In this document: piece by piece, positions 1 to 13,100 of the stretch | Layout of the letters: each line of letters begins with the position of its first letter | Position numbering within the stretch: position 1 is the stretch's first letter | NCBI GenBank assembly: GCA_945859605.1 | Contig: OX243824.1 | Span: forward strand, 27,465,640-27,529,639 | Origin: Lumbricus rubellus | Taxonomy: Eukaryota > Annelida > Clitellata > Crassiclitellata > Lumbricidae | Direction: 5' to 3' | DNA length: 64,000 bases | Made by a program: the position numbers and the translations under genes | The notes under the pieces: model-generated | What the model was told of the DNA's origin: nothing | The model's input: only the letters and a program-made list of their open reading frames with translations | Database searches by the model: none

Positions 1-535
1 AAAGACATTATTTCTCTGTTGGCATTGCTTATCTATAAAATTCATTCCGTCTTTTATAATTTTTTAAAACTCAGCTAGTCTACCTTACTATTCCTCCAGT
101 TTTACCCCATTTGGTAGAGTGAACTCAATATTATTGGTCTTCAGCCGATTAGCGAATACGAAGAAACATCGAAATTCTGCTTATTCGATCCTCTTCCCTC
201 ATTTTTTATTGCTGACGAAGGCGACGATTTTAATTATAACATTGATTCCTTTTATTGTACATGCTCAATAATGTTCCTCACTGTGCGAGAGTCAACTCAT
301 AGCATCTCAAAAGCTGGATAACCTATTGTTTTTGTCTCATTGTCTGCGTTGACAAATCAGCCTCTACTAAATTGTCAAAACTTGAAAGATTATAATTATT
401 ACAAAAACTATTTCCACAGTGTTAATATTGACTCACTAAATAGTGGCTAATGTAAACAGAATTGTTTGATTTCTTGTGCAAAAGTTGAGACTGTTGACCT
501 AATTATATTAGGGAAGAACTAGTGCTCCAAGATGC
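1..535. other. AT-rich stretch, no gene seen
   Basis: I see no coding signature, tandem repeat or transposon end here. No frame carries a recognisable protein. Confidence 0.5.
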
Positions 536-635
536 CCATGCTAACGAAGATTGTACTTGTCTTCTATATGGATTCCAAGAGAACTACATGTTGATCCAAA
601 AAGTGATTTTTTTAAACAATTGAGAGGAACATTTA

Positions 636-870
636 CTAGCGTACCCGGCCACGCGTTGCTGTGACTGAAAAGAGCATCCAACCATTCCTCAGTACCTCCA
701 TTCCACTCCCCTCCCCCTGTCCGAGCCATTTTGTCCATCCCATTTTGTCCATACCAGTTTGTCCGCGCCATATTATCCGTACCACTCTGCCCTAGTACCA
801 TTTTAACCCATACCATTTTGTCCGTACCATTTTGTCCGCTACCATTTTGTCCTAGAATCGGCATGAAATG
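636..870 (-). mobile_element. Helitron-like 3' end with internal minisatellite
   Basis: Read on the minus strand, the segment ends with a short hairpin (arms CCAC/GTGG around a GCAACG-type loop), then CGGGTACG and CTAG, followed by T. A hairpin about ten bases before CTRR, inserted between A and T, is the Helitron 3' signature. About 45 bases of this end match the element ending at 26539. Inside, 722-862 holds around eight imperfect copies of a unit close to ACCATTTTGTCCGT. The 5' end was not located and no Rep/helicase is present, so it is a non-autonomous remnant. Confidence 0.55.
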
Positions 871-1067
871 CTCAAGAATTGGGTCGGTTTCGAGGGCTTG
901 GCCCCATACTTCATTGGGGGAGCTTACGACGCTCCTTATACCCCCAATTCACTATGGGCTTCATGCCTTCAGCAATCGCAGCTTCGCGCGTTTCGCGCAC
1001 GCTATTATTACTCCTACTCAGAATTTCCATTGAGATGTATGATATAGGCTATTTACTGAGAATTTGA

Positions 1068-1102
1068 TATAGCGCTCCTTCAAGGTTACTACTCAGGAGC
1101 TG
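1068..1102 (-). mobile_element. SINE-A 3' fragment
   Basis: The run TATAGCGCTCCTTCAAGG and the following bases match the 3' end of the tRNA-derived SINE seen complete at 60088-60317 in the same orientation. Only about 35 bases remain. Confidence 0.4.
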
Positions 1103-1126
1103 TCTGTCTGTCCGTCTGTCTGTCTG

Positions 1127-1186
<60 letters not shown>
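1099..1186. repeat. CTGT/CTTT microsatellite
   Basis: A compound tetranucleotide tract: CTGT units followed by about 15 CTTT units. A shorter, more degenerate version lies at 1508-1566, part of the duplicated block described next. Confidence 0.9.
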
Positions 1187-1636
1187 GTATTTCAGTCGTG
1201 AAGAGTCAATAGGTTCTAGGTCTACAAGGTTGCTAGACTGGTATAAATGGCAATATACTATATACGCTAGAGAGAGCATGACGTATCTTCCCTTGCAATC
1301 AGATATGAATCCAAGATCATGGGCGGAGTTTATCAGGGCTAGGGGGGCTAAGCCCCCCCCCAAGAAGGCCCAGATTAAGCTTTTTACCATGAAAATGGTA
1401 TCTAGTTCCGGGCTTAGCACCCCCAAGAAGGCATTACTCCACCCAATTTGTTGCGCCTATGCTAGTAATACCCTCTCCCACCATCGGTGTGCATCAACGT
1501 TTCTGTATTTCTGTCTGTGCGTCTGTCCGTCCGTCCGTCTTTCTTTCTTTCCTTATTTCTTTCTTGTATTTGAGTCGTGAAGAGTCAATAGGTTCTAGGT
1601 CTACAAGGTTGCTAGACTTGTATAAATGGCAATCCG
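1186..1636 (+). repeat. Direct repeat pair flanking a MITE
   Basis: About 67 bases beginning GTATTTCAGTCGTGAAGAG occur at 1186-1252 and, almost unchanged, at 1565-1632; each follows a CTGT/CTTT microsatellite. The pair is about 380 bases apart with a MITE-like segment (1318-1446) between. This is a local duplication. Confidence 0.75.
1318..1446. mobile_element. hAT-type MITE of the CATGGGCGGA family, degraded
   Basis: It begins CATGGGCGGAGTTTATC and has C-rich and G-rich internal arms like the well-preserved copy at 53206-53370. The right terminus (ACTCCACCCA) is mutated and no target duplication remains. No coding capacity. Confidence 0.55.
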
Positions 1637-1779
1637 TCTAGGGACGGACACTTTCGCCTGGACAACCCCCGGACAAAACCCCCGAACAAACCCCCTGGAA
1701 AAAATTCCACAGGGTAGGGCAAAAACCTGGTAGGACATATTGCGTATAAGTGGTTTTTCTCCGAATGGCGGTCCTCAGG

Positions 1780-2160
1780 ACGCAAGTTGAATTGATGAAA
1801 ATAATTCTCACTAAATTGAAGTCGGATTGATAGAAAACAACTTTTACTTAAATGGAAGCTGGTTTGATGACAAGGTTTCATGCTATCGTAAATAACACCA
1901 ACAGGTATTAGCTTTATATCGGAATGACTAAGCGACAATAACAAAGTTCACGCTTGAATGACAGCTAGCTAGTTGACACAACACCGCAAACCGGACAATA
2001 GCCTAAGTTTCATCAATAACGCCTATATAAATAGGCTATTTTCACAGTGACTAAATGGAAGCTGGATTGGTGAAAATTAATCGTTATCTAAGTAGAAGTT
2101 GTATTGAGGTAAAGAAATGTTACTATTTAAAAAGAAGCTGGATTGATTAAACGCGTTTAA
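1780..2160 (+). repeat. Degenerate minisatellite, GGAAGCTGGATTGA family
   Basis: Imperfect copies of a motif close to AAATGGAAGCTGGATTGATG recur roughly every 50-70 bases. The same family lies in the opposite orientation at 5510-5905. Non-coding. Confidence 0.65.
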
Positions 2161-2214
2161 TCAGTTAACTGCAGAAATAGGCTATTTGCACGACAAGGGA
2201 TTTTGTCCGGGAAG

Positions 2215-3278
2215 TTAACCCCTTCCTTGGGGAAGCCGTATATATACGTCCAAAACAGGCTTAACCCTCAGGCTACCAAGCTTTTTTTGTAACACTGACT
2301 ACCAAGGGGGGGGTGGTTACCCCCCCCCCCTGGATTTTGGGTTTGGTTTGAGATATCATAACTTGTAATACACCTATGGATTCAGCATTCATTTCTGCAC
2401 AAAATGGTATATTTAGGTTTAAAATATATGAAAGCACCCCGAAGTTATGAATTTTTTACCGTAGGCACCCGTCGATTCCACAAAATGTATACTTTCGCAT
2501 AAGCAAAATATTAGATTTTGTGTGTTTTTAACATAATTTATTTAATTAAAATAGTTTACATATAATAAAGTCCAATATTCAACTATAAAAACTAGTAATA
2601 AGTTAGTTTTAGTTACAATAAAAAGAGAAAAAACATGTAAAACATGCTGAAAAACGTTTACGCAGACTTATCGGTGTGCGTTGTAAAAAAACCCCAACAT
2701 TTTCACACATTTAAATTTATTTTGAGCACTTCCGGTCATCAAATGTCAAATTAATTGGTATCAAAAAATAGCCCTAAATGCCCTCTATAGAATGACATAA
2801 TTTATTTCTCTTAAAAAATAAATTATGAATAATTTTTAATAGGAAAAACATGAAAATTTTATGAAAATAAAACACCTTTTTATATATTTTAATTTATTTT
2901 GAGCACTTCCGGTTGTCCAAAGACAACTCCGTGACCACCACAATGTAGCCCCACATTCCCTCTACAGAATGGTGTAATTGGTGTCTCTTCATGTCAAAGG
3001 ACGGATAAGATACAGCCGATATTCTAAGGGGGGGGTGGTATCCACCCCCCTTCTGGTGCCTCGGGTATATCGGGTACAACTTTTGAATGGTATGGTATAT
3101 CATCACACATTTTAGCTCAAAATGTGTGCAAATGAATCCTCTACAGCCACCTAAAACGTCAAAATTTTATTCCTAACGAAAAAAGTTTGATTTGGGAAAA
3201 ACCTAGGGGGGGGGTGGATACCACCCCCCCCTGGTAGCCCGAGGGTTAAAGCATATAACCCCCCAAGGAAGGGATTAA
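2215..3278. mobile_element. TTAA-bounded micro-hairpin, split by a nested element
   Basis: The left end reads TTAACCCCTTCCTTGGGG and the right end CCAAGGAAGGGATTAA. Removing the nested element (2265-3245) and one TTAA leaves about 71 bases between outer TTAA sites, folding on itself. TTAA targets with CCC-starting termini point to piggyBac-type mobilisation. A similar 63-base hairpin lies at 56152-56222. Confidence 0.5.
2265..3245. mobile_element. piggyBac-like non-autonomous element
   Basis: The element is flanked by TTAA at 2261-2264 and 3246-3249. Its termini are inverted: CCCTCAGGCTACCA on the left against TGGTAGCCCGAGGG on the right. Subterminal G-run/C-run palindromes lie near 2300-2331 and 3206-3232, and a third near 3030-3057. 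A segment with GAGCACTTCCGGT is duplicated inside (about 2718 and 2900). The AT-rich interior has no transposase, so it depends on another element. Confidence 0.6.
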
Positions 3279-3439
3279 TGTCCTAGGCTAAATCGGAGAG
3301 GGGGTTGCCCGGGAGGATTGTCCGGAGGTGTTAACGTCCTACACTCTATCTATGGCACGCGCGATCAAGGTGCGTTCAGGTGAGGTGATGTAGATGGTTC
3401 GTCTGAGCGAGATAATTAAAGCAGTGTAGGATCAGGGTA

Positions 3440-3830
3440 AGGGGTTGAACACCTTATTCTTATCTAACTTTCTTCTCCGTTTCTGCTTTATTCTCCTCCT
3501 CCTCTTCCTCCTCGCCTCATTCCAGCGCTTCTTTTTCCACCACCGACTCTTTCTCAACCCCTTCCTCCTATTCCTCCTCTTCCTTCTTCCGAATCACTCC
3601 ACTTTCTGTTCAAACAGACTTGATCATCAACAGAAGAGTTCCTGTCCTTTATTTCAATTGCTCGCCCTCTTTTGAATGCATTGTCTCCATCCACTCTATC
3701 TCAAATTCTGGCTGGTAGGCTATACCCATCCCTCGTCGTCCTACTCATCTTCATCCAACTCCTCCTTCTCCTCCTCCTCCTTTTCCTCATCCTTCTCATC
3801 CTCTTAGTTTCTCCAAATTTGCTTCTTTTT
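3440..3830. repeat. CT-rich low-complexity tract
   Basis: A strongly pyrimidine-biased stretch of CTCCTCCTC-like runs. Open frames here (Leu/Phe/Pro-rich) are products of composition and I do not call them genes. A CAATACAATAC tail follows at about 3890-3945 and could be the 3' end of a CR1-like LINE. Confidence 0.7.
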
Positions 3831-4030
3831 CCGTGGCCTTGCTCGCTTGGAACGCTCTGTATAGTCGCTGTATAGATGACTTAATACAATACAATGTATA
3901 CAATTACAATACAGTACAATGCTGTACAATACAATACAATACCGGTCCAACGTCTTTTAAAATGTTTAAAAGTGCCGTTTTGTGCTTGCAGATCAAAAGA
4001 AGTGGTCGACCTTTGAAGCGATACTCAATA

Positions 4031-4191
4031 ATGAGGTTACCTTTAAGGCGGAATTTCCTGACGGTTGTGGGTCTATTCATTATTATCGCCGTCTATATCA
4101 GCTTCCGAGAGGGCTATTTGTCTAACCCTTCATCCGATGTCGGAGGAAAAAAAGTAGGAGCAGAACCTGTGCGGCAAACACTGACTACAAA
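4031..4191 (+). CDS. METTL24-like exon 1
   Basis: Starts at the ATG at 4031 and encodes a short basic N-terminus and the signal anchor (residues 1-53). The donor is GTAAGC at 4192, phase 2. The ATG follows an in-frame open stretch, but the acceptor just upstream (exon starting 3992) supports this as the first coding exon. Confidence 0.8.
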
Positions 4192-7100
4192 GTAAGCAGA
4201 TTGTTCTACCAAGGGAGAAAGTAGGGCTAAGGATTTAAACAATAATAATAAATCGATAAATCGCTGTCATTGTCATTTCTTCATTGCCATTGTCATTTTG
4301 TCATTGTGATTGTCATTGTGTTAACATCATTATAATTGTCATTTTCTCATTGCCATTTTGTCATTGTCGTTGTCATTTCTTCTTTGCGGTTTTGTCATTG
4401 TCATTATCATCAGAGGTAAGATATCCCTCTCGGAAGCTGATATAGACGGCGATAGGCCTAATAATGAATAGACCCACAATCCTTGACAATCGTCAGAAAT
4501 TCCGCCCTAAAGATAACCTCATTTGGGGCCCATACTAGCGGGACCTGTCGCTTCAGGTGTGCCATTTGTTCCTATTTAAATCTGCGATTTTAATCGTTTC
4601 ATTTGTTCAAATTGTTCTATTACTGTTTTGCTCAATTTTAAATGTGCTTTCCGGGCTCAATAAAATGAATTGAATTGAATTGAATTCTGACAACATCGTT
4701 GTTATTGTCATTTCTTCACTGTTATTTTCTCATTGTCATTGTTATATTCTCATTGTCAATGTCATCATCATAATAATATTACCATTATCATCATCTTTAT
4801 TATTAGTATTTCTGCTTAGATCAAACTCGTCAGATGAAGTAGCTCGGATACAAAGTCTTGTTGATTCTCTTCCTGAGATGTCGCTACCTTCTCGACTGAA
4901 GTTTGGATTTGAGATGTTGACGTCCGAAAGATCAAATACATCTCCAGTGCTGTCATCTATGGAACCAGCCGTGGCTGAAGGCCTTTTCTACAAGTGAGTG
5001 GACAAGCTGCTGCTCAGGAAGAGAATCGGTGGACGAGCTTCTGCTCTAGTCTAGATGATGACAATGAGGATAATGATATTTTGCAAGAACTTAACCTTTC
5101 ACGTTGAGGAAATGGTGGAATAGGATTGAAGGGAGTATGGATGAGTACTTGCTTGCATAGATCAACGGCTGGAGTTAGTGGACGATGGATCAATAAGTGG
5201 AGGAATGTATACGTTACATGTAGATATGGAGTGATAAAGGTTATAGATTCGATGACCATAGAGTTCCATAGAAAGAATGGGTGGATGAATAGATATTTAA
5301 TTTATGGATGATGGACCGACGAAAATTTCTTCAATTCAATTCATTTAAATTGTAGCCATCAACAACCATAGTATAATATGCTTCACATAGCCTAATCGGA
5401 TGGCAACAAAGAGGGCCCTAAGGAATGAATATCCCGCTAACGGTTCCACGACAACTCGTCTACCGACAACTCGTCTAACGACAACTAGTCTACAGACGAC
5501 TCGTATTGATGAAATGGAAGCTGGATTTATGAAAATGTTTTTTAAACACAAATGGAAGCTGAATTGATTATATTCATTCATGCATTTCAACATGCATCCA
5601 GAATCTATTTCAAATCTAAAAATACCTTAATCCAACTTCAATTTCTCACCCGTTATTTTCGTCAATCCAGCTTCTATTTCAGATATAAAAAATAGCCTCA
5701 TCCAGCTTCCATTACTTAAGCTTCTATTCCTCGATCCAGCTTCTATTTCAGATCTAGAAATACCTTCATCCAGCTTTTATTTCTCATGCTTTATTTTCGT
5801 CAATCCAACTTCTATTTCACCCGTAAAAGAACCATCACCCAGATTCCATTTCTCTTGTGTTTTTCATCAATCCAACCTCCACTTCACCTCTAAAAACTTT
5901 CTTCCATTATTTTTGAAACCAATCATTCGATGACGCGGAAAGGATGGATGTGCATGTTAAAGGATGCAGATCTACCGCTACAATATTGGGTTGAAACCAT
6001 TATGACAGCAAAATTTGATCATTTACAGAATAAATTACCAGTTGAGGGATTGAAGTCACTCCCTATGAAAGATGGAACAAAAGAAAACCAAATTTAAGCT
6101 ACATAAGGAGATTCGGGTCAAAAGTGTATGTAGCAATGCCTGTAGAGAAACGACAGAAATTGGATGGCAAAGCCAAGAAATTGACTTTTGTGGGTAATGC
6201 AAGAGGTACCAAAGGTTACAGACTACTAGATGTGAATACTGACAAAGTGTACGTTAGTAGAGATGTACTTTTTCTTGAGACTGATCCACATTTGTCAAAA
6301 GTGAGTGATTTTGGTGCTGAAGATCAGTCATCAAATTCAGACTTTGATGATGAAACTGTTCTTTTTCGAACACATCAATTACCAGAGGAGGTAAAAATTA
6401 ATACTAATTATACAACTTGATACAGAAACTACAGGCCCACGTGTAAACTTAAGGAGATCAGAAAGAGTTAACAAAGCGAAACCACCTGAAAGATTAATTG
6501 AAACCGTGATTAAAGTAACATTGGTCAAGTAGAAAACAAGTTATGGTAACATTGTCATCAACTGAGGCCGAATATATTGCTGTGACTGAAGCTGCTCAAG
6601 AAGCAATCTGGTTGAGACGATTTAAATGATTTAGATGATTTAAATCAAAACATAGTTGAACCTACCGTGAACCTACCGTGTTGTTTGAGGATAATAAAAG
6701 TTGTATAAAAGTTACTGTTACACTGTTACAGAATGAAAAATCCAGACACAGAACAAAGCATAACGGGACTAAATATCATTTTGTACGAGATATGTACAGA
6801 AAGAAGGAACTAGACATTTAGTATTGTCCGTGTGAACATATGATAGCTGATCTCTTAACTAAGCCTTTGGAAGTAGTTATGACCAGGAAGTTGACTTTTG
6901 AAATTGGGCAGAATTGAGAGAACAGTATATTTATTTCTGTTCCGTTTGTTATGGTAAAGTAGTAGCTTACTTTGTTCGACTGTGATGAGTAAGATGGCCA
7001 GTTTCATGTTCTGAATTATCATGCGGTTAATCTGATTAAATCTTATTATTTGGTATGTTATCCGCTTCGTTTCTTAACAATACGTACAGTCGTACACTAA

Positions 7101-10100
7101 TAAATATTCCCTCGAATGTCTTGGAGGCCATATTAAAAAATAGACTGATCAAGCAATACCCTCCCTTACGAGAAATTCCACTCCACCTCCTATTCCCGAA
7201 GCTCGAGATTTGTGAACAAGTTGATAACCCGCTATATTAATAGTATCAACCGAGTCTGCATCTAGCCATGTTTCATTGGGTGGATGGATCAATGGGCACA
7301 CGATAAAATAATGCGGACCTTGTATGGTTTCTCCAGATATATCCAGACGCTGCAGATCAAGTGTCCACAGAAGACTCGAATTGGTCGCGTCAAAGATGGC
7401 GGATGGGATGCATGTATCGCAGAACCTTTCAACATCTCCGCACCGTGCCTTGTCTATTCCATAGGGTACGATCAAGAAACATATTTTTCGATAAGATGCA
7501 AAAACTGGATTCGTAACTTGTAATCGTAATGAAACGGTAGATTTGATCACCATCAGCTTAAAAATGGTGAAGACAATCACCAGCAGTTTTGCCGACTTGT
7601 CTTAGATGTAAAGTGTGGGCTGGGCGGCGTAATGGATATGTTTGCTGTCTTGCAGCCGGATGGTTGCATGCTCGAATCCACCCAGGCCACCGTGTAGGGA
7701 CCTTGGACAAATCCTTCACTCGCAATTGCTCAGCGCTTCGCGTGAAACTCCGACTCAGTGTCCGCGCTTTAGTCGGGAGCGCCTCTGAGTAGAAACCTTG
7801 AAGGGACGCTGTAATAAGTGCCCATACAAACAAGTAGACATAATTATCTACGACTAGATGGGATACCCGGCGTTGCCCGGGGAATTTAGGGTTTCGCCTC
7901 CCTTCCACGCCACCCCGCTCCCACCGTGCTCACCGCTCCCCCTGCTCACCGCTCCTCCGTCCTCACCCCCTTCCGCACCCACACACCGCACCGCCTCGCT
8001 CCCACCCTGCTCACCGCTCCCACCCCAGCCCTCGTCCCACACTTCCGCGTCCATACACCGCTCACCGCTTCTACCCCGCATCACCCCGCATCACCCACGG
8101 CCCCCCTCCAACCGCTACGCCCTCCCCGCACTCTAACCCGGCCCCACCAAGACTCCAACCCACTGATGTAACAGGCGTTGTCCGGAACATTTTGTTTAGC
8201 CCTTGCACACTTTTTGCTAACCCCATCCCACAACGAAACCCGACTCGCCCCTGCGGGGCGGGTGTGCATGCTGACTGTGGGCGTGACGTTCCTGGTCGCA
8301 TGTTCCTGTAGCTGCAAGGGGTGTATCCTAAAGCTCCGAAACTGCGCGAATATCGCCCCCGCGCAGGCCTCCGTGGTTAGCTAAATTCGTTCACCAGCCC
8401 CTTCACTGGGTCGTTCTGGTGATCAATAGCTGTGAAACTGTATGGACAAACGCACACATATTATACACCCACCCACATTAACATGCTCCTTTCTCTAGTC
8501 TATGCTTTATGCACTGAGAGAGCCTCGCTTATTAATAACTTGATTAATACTGTGAGCGTCAATAATGACGTCATGCAGCCGTTTGCTATATACATTATAT
8601 AATGGCGTCGCAAGCTTAAATCGCTTCTTAAAATATCTGTATAGGCGCTAACTACCACATCGAAATTTAAAATGTCTATAACTTTGGTTTTAAAGTGAAT
8701 TGAGAGCTACCAATAGTCACGATGAATTCTAGATTCGCATACAAAGATGTAAAAAATAATTTCGCGAATTAGATATATTTAGATCAAAAGCCTTTGACCG
8801 GGGGAACTTTGCGCACAACGGGACATCGCCACAGAATTCAGATTTCGACTTCGCCTTATAGTATAGATTACGCATTTCCATTTTTGGAATTTCTGAGTGA
8901 CTATAGCTTTAATCCGCAGTAGACCTACATAGGATTTCGTTATAAAGTCAGAAATTTTAAGGATAAGTTCATGTACAGTTGTGAGGAGAAGTGTGTAGGC
9001 TAGTTGGCATTTCTAAGTATAAGTTAAGGCGCTGGTCCTTTGAACTGACATTACATTAGAAAATTATCCGATCATACTGCCGTGAAAACAAAACGATAGG
9101 CCTAATTATCCTGTAATAGAATATATCGCATTTGAATTTGAATTTGCAACAATTTCGGTATGTCTACAGATATTTATAGCAATGGATGGAAAACACAGCG
9201 GTCGCAGTTAATTTTTTGGCATTGGCTTGAAGAATGCAAAACAGGAGATTGACAAGAACATGTGTGCTTTTATACAGGCTTCAAATTTAAATTTCTCGGT
9301 TTCACTGTGTGTGTCATTAGTATCATTAGCGCCTTAGTGCCAACAAATTTGTTAAGACCAAAAAGATGTAGGGCCTAGGGGAAAAAAACTAGGCCTATAT
9401 GGCAATTTTTCATGTGAGGGACATGTTTCTATCACATCAAAACTTTCCAATGGAACACTAAATTTGAACATTAGATTACATCATTCCATTAGAACAACAT
9501 ATCGGATTTATTACCTCATGTAATATCCGATTAAAACATTACATTCAGAACATTCTATTAGACTATTACGTAGAACCTACAATTAGAACATTGCATCAAT
9601 TTAAAAGAATGCATCAAAATGTGTTGTGTTGGTCGTCCAATAGGATGGGAGGAGAGTGGAGCTTCGACCACATGATCACTGACACGTACAAATGTCTTGA
9701 CATGGCCTACGACCCGACGTAAGTAGTCAACGCTTTTTTTTATAATAATGTGAGTTGCGGTAGTGTAGTGGTGGTTTCGGTGTTTTGGAGCAAGATGGCT
9801 CCAGGTTCGAATCCACCTCAGTCCGCCGCGTGTGGATCTTGAACGAGTCCTTCACTCGCAATAATAATTAGGCCTATAAATTGCTCGGGCGCTTCGGCGT
9901 GAAACTCCGATGCAATGTCCGCGCTATAGATATATAGTCGGGAGCGCCTCAGAGTAGCGAGCTTGAAGAGGATCTATAGAAATGGAGAGATAAATACATA
10001 CAATTGGATTTAGGATTAGGCTATGTTTGCTATTTTAAAACATTTGGCTTTTTATTGGCTCTGTGGATGACGTACGTTTGCTACACCAATTAAAGAGTAA

Positions 10101-13100
10101 TTATTCTCATCTTACAGCGGCTAAGACTAAGCCCGTGCGACAGCATATTTACATAATTATAGCTATTATTGGTTTGGTATTCCTAATAGGCCTACCGATT
10201 ACAGATTCCATGCCTGGCATCATAAGCACGCCAGATGACGGGTCTATAATCAATTATGTTTTCACCAGTGATTCATGCGCACGTAAGCTTAGAGCAAACC
10301 GTTTAGTACTTTTCCATTCCTAGCTAAGGTTTGAGTGTACAAGGTGAGCCATAAAAAGTAACCCCTTACGATTTTTAGTCCATATCCTGGCCAAACATAA
10401 GAATGTTTAAATGAAACTTTACAGCCTTAGGCTAAAGGCAATTCACATTAACGTAAAATGGTCAAATTTCAAAAAAATATTTCAAACAGAAAAAAAATTA
10501 TATCACTTTTAGTGAGGCCACCACCGTTTTTTGACGATTCAAAAACGTAACGCAACAAAAAGCAACATAAAACCGATTTAATTATTATGGCCAATATCTT
10601 GGCCGTATGTAAGAATTTCGAAATGATATTTTGCAGGCACAAAGACAATTCATATTTACACATGATGGTCAGATTTCATCAAAATATTTCAAACAGAATA
10701 AAAGTTATACCACTTTTAGTGAGGCCACCCACCGTTTTTTGACGATTCAAAAACGTAACGGACCAAAAGTATGAAAAACACGATTTTATTAAGTCCCATC
10801 TCAAATATTTTTTATCAATTAGCCATGATTTTGCCAGGTGATCATTATTGTTACTATTAAATTTTGTTGGTAATTAAAAAAACATATATATATATATATA
10901 TATATTGGATTTAGCTTTTTGTGCTATTTTAAAACATTTTGACATTGATTGGTTTTTGAAATGATGAGCATTTGTTGTCTGTTATACCAGTCTTGTACAC
11001 CAAAATGCGAATAGCAATAATATTGGTCTATTAAAGAATATTCTTATCATATCTTATCTTAATACCTTTTTTCGCTATGTAAGCCTTGTGTGAAACAAGC
11101 AAGCTTAATCAACGGAGATATGAAGAACTTATGAATGTGTTGTGCAATGTATTTATTTGTGTATTTATGTATGTATTTAAGAATAAGGACTTTTAAATGT
11201 GTACATACATATTTTTATGCGCCTGTGTCTGTATACAAACATATGCATAATGCAATTCAAGGACAGGAATATTGTCTAAAACGCGAGGCTTCGCTTTCGT
11301 TGACCCTGCACCGTGGAAGCACTTTCCTCCTTTGACAAGTTCCCATTTTTAACTGCATGGTTGACCTTCGAGTACGCTCTTCGCTGTTTCAAGGTCACTT
11401 TTTTCTCCCTCGTGGTCTCTCACACTGGGAGTGCCTCTGATTAGTGCGCACTAGCAGAAGAGTTATATAAATTTATAAATACTTTGCAATACTTTGTATG
11501 TGTATAAGTATGTGCCATGCATGCATGGACAATGTAAATCTGGCTGCATTGCCATCTTGATGGGATGCGAATCCTCAATAACCTGTCCTTTGGTTTGTAC
11601 GCTTCACGGCATCTAAAATCCAAAATCGTACAGCATTGTAAAATTATTTAAAACTGGTTTTAGCCATGTTTTCGTCGCTCATTAATGCTTCTACTTCTGC
11701 TATGACATAATTTCATTTCTCATCCAAATTCTACGTCAAATATTAGTAATTTGAGCAAACATCTGGTTTCTAGATTCTAGTGTTGCTGAAATAATTTAGC
11801 ATCAATACTATGGTTTCATCGCACATCCAACTTCTAGTTTCACTGTTCCATTGTTTATGAAGAGCTGTTTGCATTCGAATTTTTGGAACTGCATGCTCAC
11901 CGTGTCCGGGATTCAAATAAATGCATTATCAGACATGTATTGTATTGTATGAGAGTTGATTTACAAAGGCGATTGTGACGGATGGAAGAAAATATTACAA
12001 GTTTTCGAAGATTGTAGGAAGTTTTTGTCTTTTCAGGCTGGGTAAGCAAGATCACAAACCTAAGGAGCTGCTTTGGTTTTACAACACCGGCCTCGGAATT
12101 TCGAACATGGTCAACTCGAAAAAATGGAAGCTGAGAACATTTGGAAAACTACTGGAGGAAAATGGACACGTTAATGTACGTCACTTTAACCATCTATATG
12201 TTCATGCACTGTAGGCCTACATGCGCGAAATATCCATGCATGCAAATTTGTATGCTTGATACATGCTCACGAGCACGAGATAATACTAAGACTAGTGTAA
12301 GCTTATACGTATAAGCACTAGGATCAGCATCGTTGTGAATGCAAATGACTTTTTATGCTTTCACACAATACGTTACATAATTATGGTGATCGATAACAAA
12401 TGATCGGTAAATGACTTAACGATGGAAGACAAATGCATACAAACAAACAAGCGTCCCTTGAGTGCGTCACAATAACTTGTAGCGTTGCATAGACAACCTT
12501 GAGCAATGTTGAAATGATCATCAAGGACGAATAGCTAGATATCTGTTGAAAATTATGTAGACCCACTGTAAGATATTATAACCAGCAGAGTCCTCGATGG
12601 TGTGCTCACTCACACTTGTAGAGCAAAAACCGTTCGAAGTCGACAGATGAATCCAGGTTAAGAGAAGATAATGGACTATGATAAGAAAGAGATGGCAGAA
12701 TGATGAATTCTCGTCAGAATTTTGTTTCGCATCACCTCCGCAAATGAGACTGCGATATTTAATAATAAGCTACAGCTTAAAGAAAAACCCATCAGTAAAG
12801 AAAAACCCATCAGAGCTCGTGCCTTCACTGTCCGCACAGTCTGGCTTCCTGTTCAGTACAGCATAAAATTCAAATTGGCATGTCTCACCTACTCAGCACC
12901 AACATACCTTCCTACAATCAGTCACTACTAACTCTTTAGGCTTACATTCCTCCTTGTTGCTTGCGTTCATCGGGTACAAGTCTTTTAGCTGAACCTCGAT
13001 GCAAAACAGTTATGGGCTCGCGTGCATTCCATGCCCCTGCACCCAAAGAATGGAATCGGCTTCCGCTCTATCTTCGAAGCTCATATTTGACTTCCTTCCT

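Larger units (their letters stand above)
4200..4805. repeat. TTGTCATTG-rich low complexity on both sides of the inverted copy
   Basis: Intron 1 carries degenerate runs of TTGTCATTGTCATT at about 4262-4410 and 4690-4800, bracketing the antisense exon copy and a LINE-like tail. Open frames here come from composition. Confidence 0.65.

Noticed and set aside
1049..1426. A frame with a KKER repeat
   Set aside because: It is the CTTT microsatellite read on the minus strand.
7355..7356. An alternative exon 3 acceptor (GCTGCAG)
   Set aside because: It would enter in phase 0 while exon 2 leaves in phase 2; the upstream CTCCAG keeps phase.
7854..8317. Several overlapping frames rich in Pro, Thr and Gly
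   Set aside because: C-rich minisatellite; all frames are open on both strands and none resembles a protein.
9755..10003. A tRNA gene (perfect A and B boxes)
   Set aside because: No cloverleaf 3' half or CCA-side acceptor stem was found, and the body matches SINE copies elsewhere.
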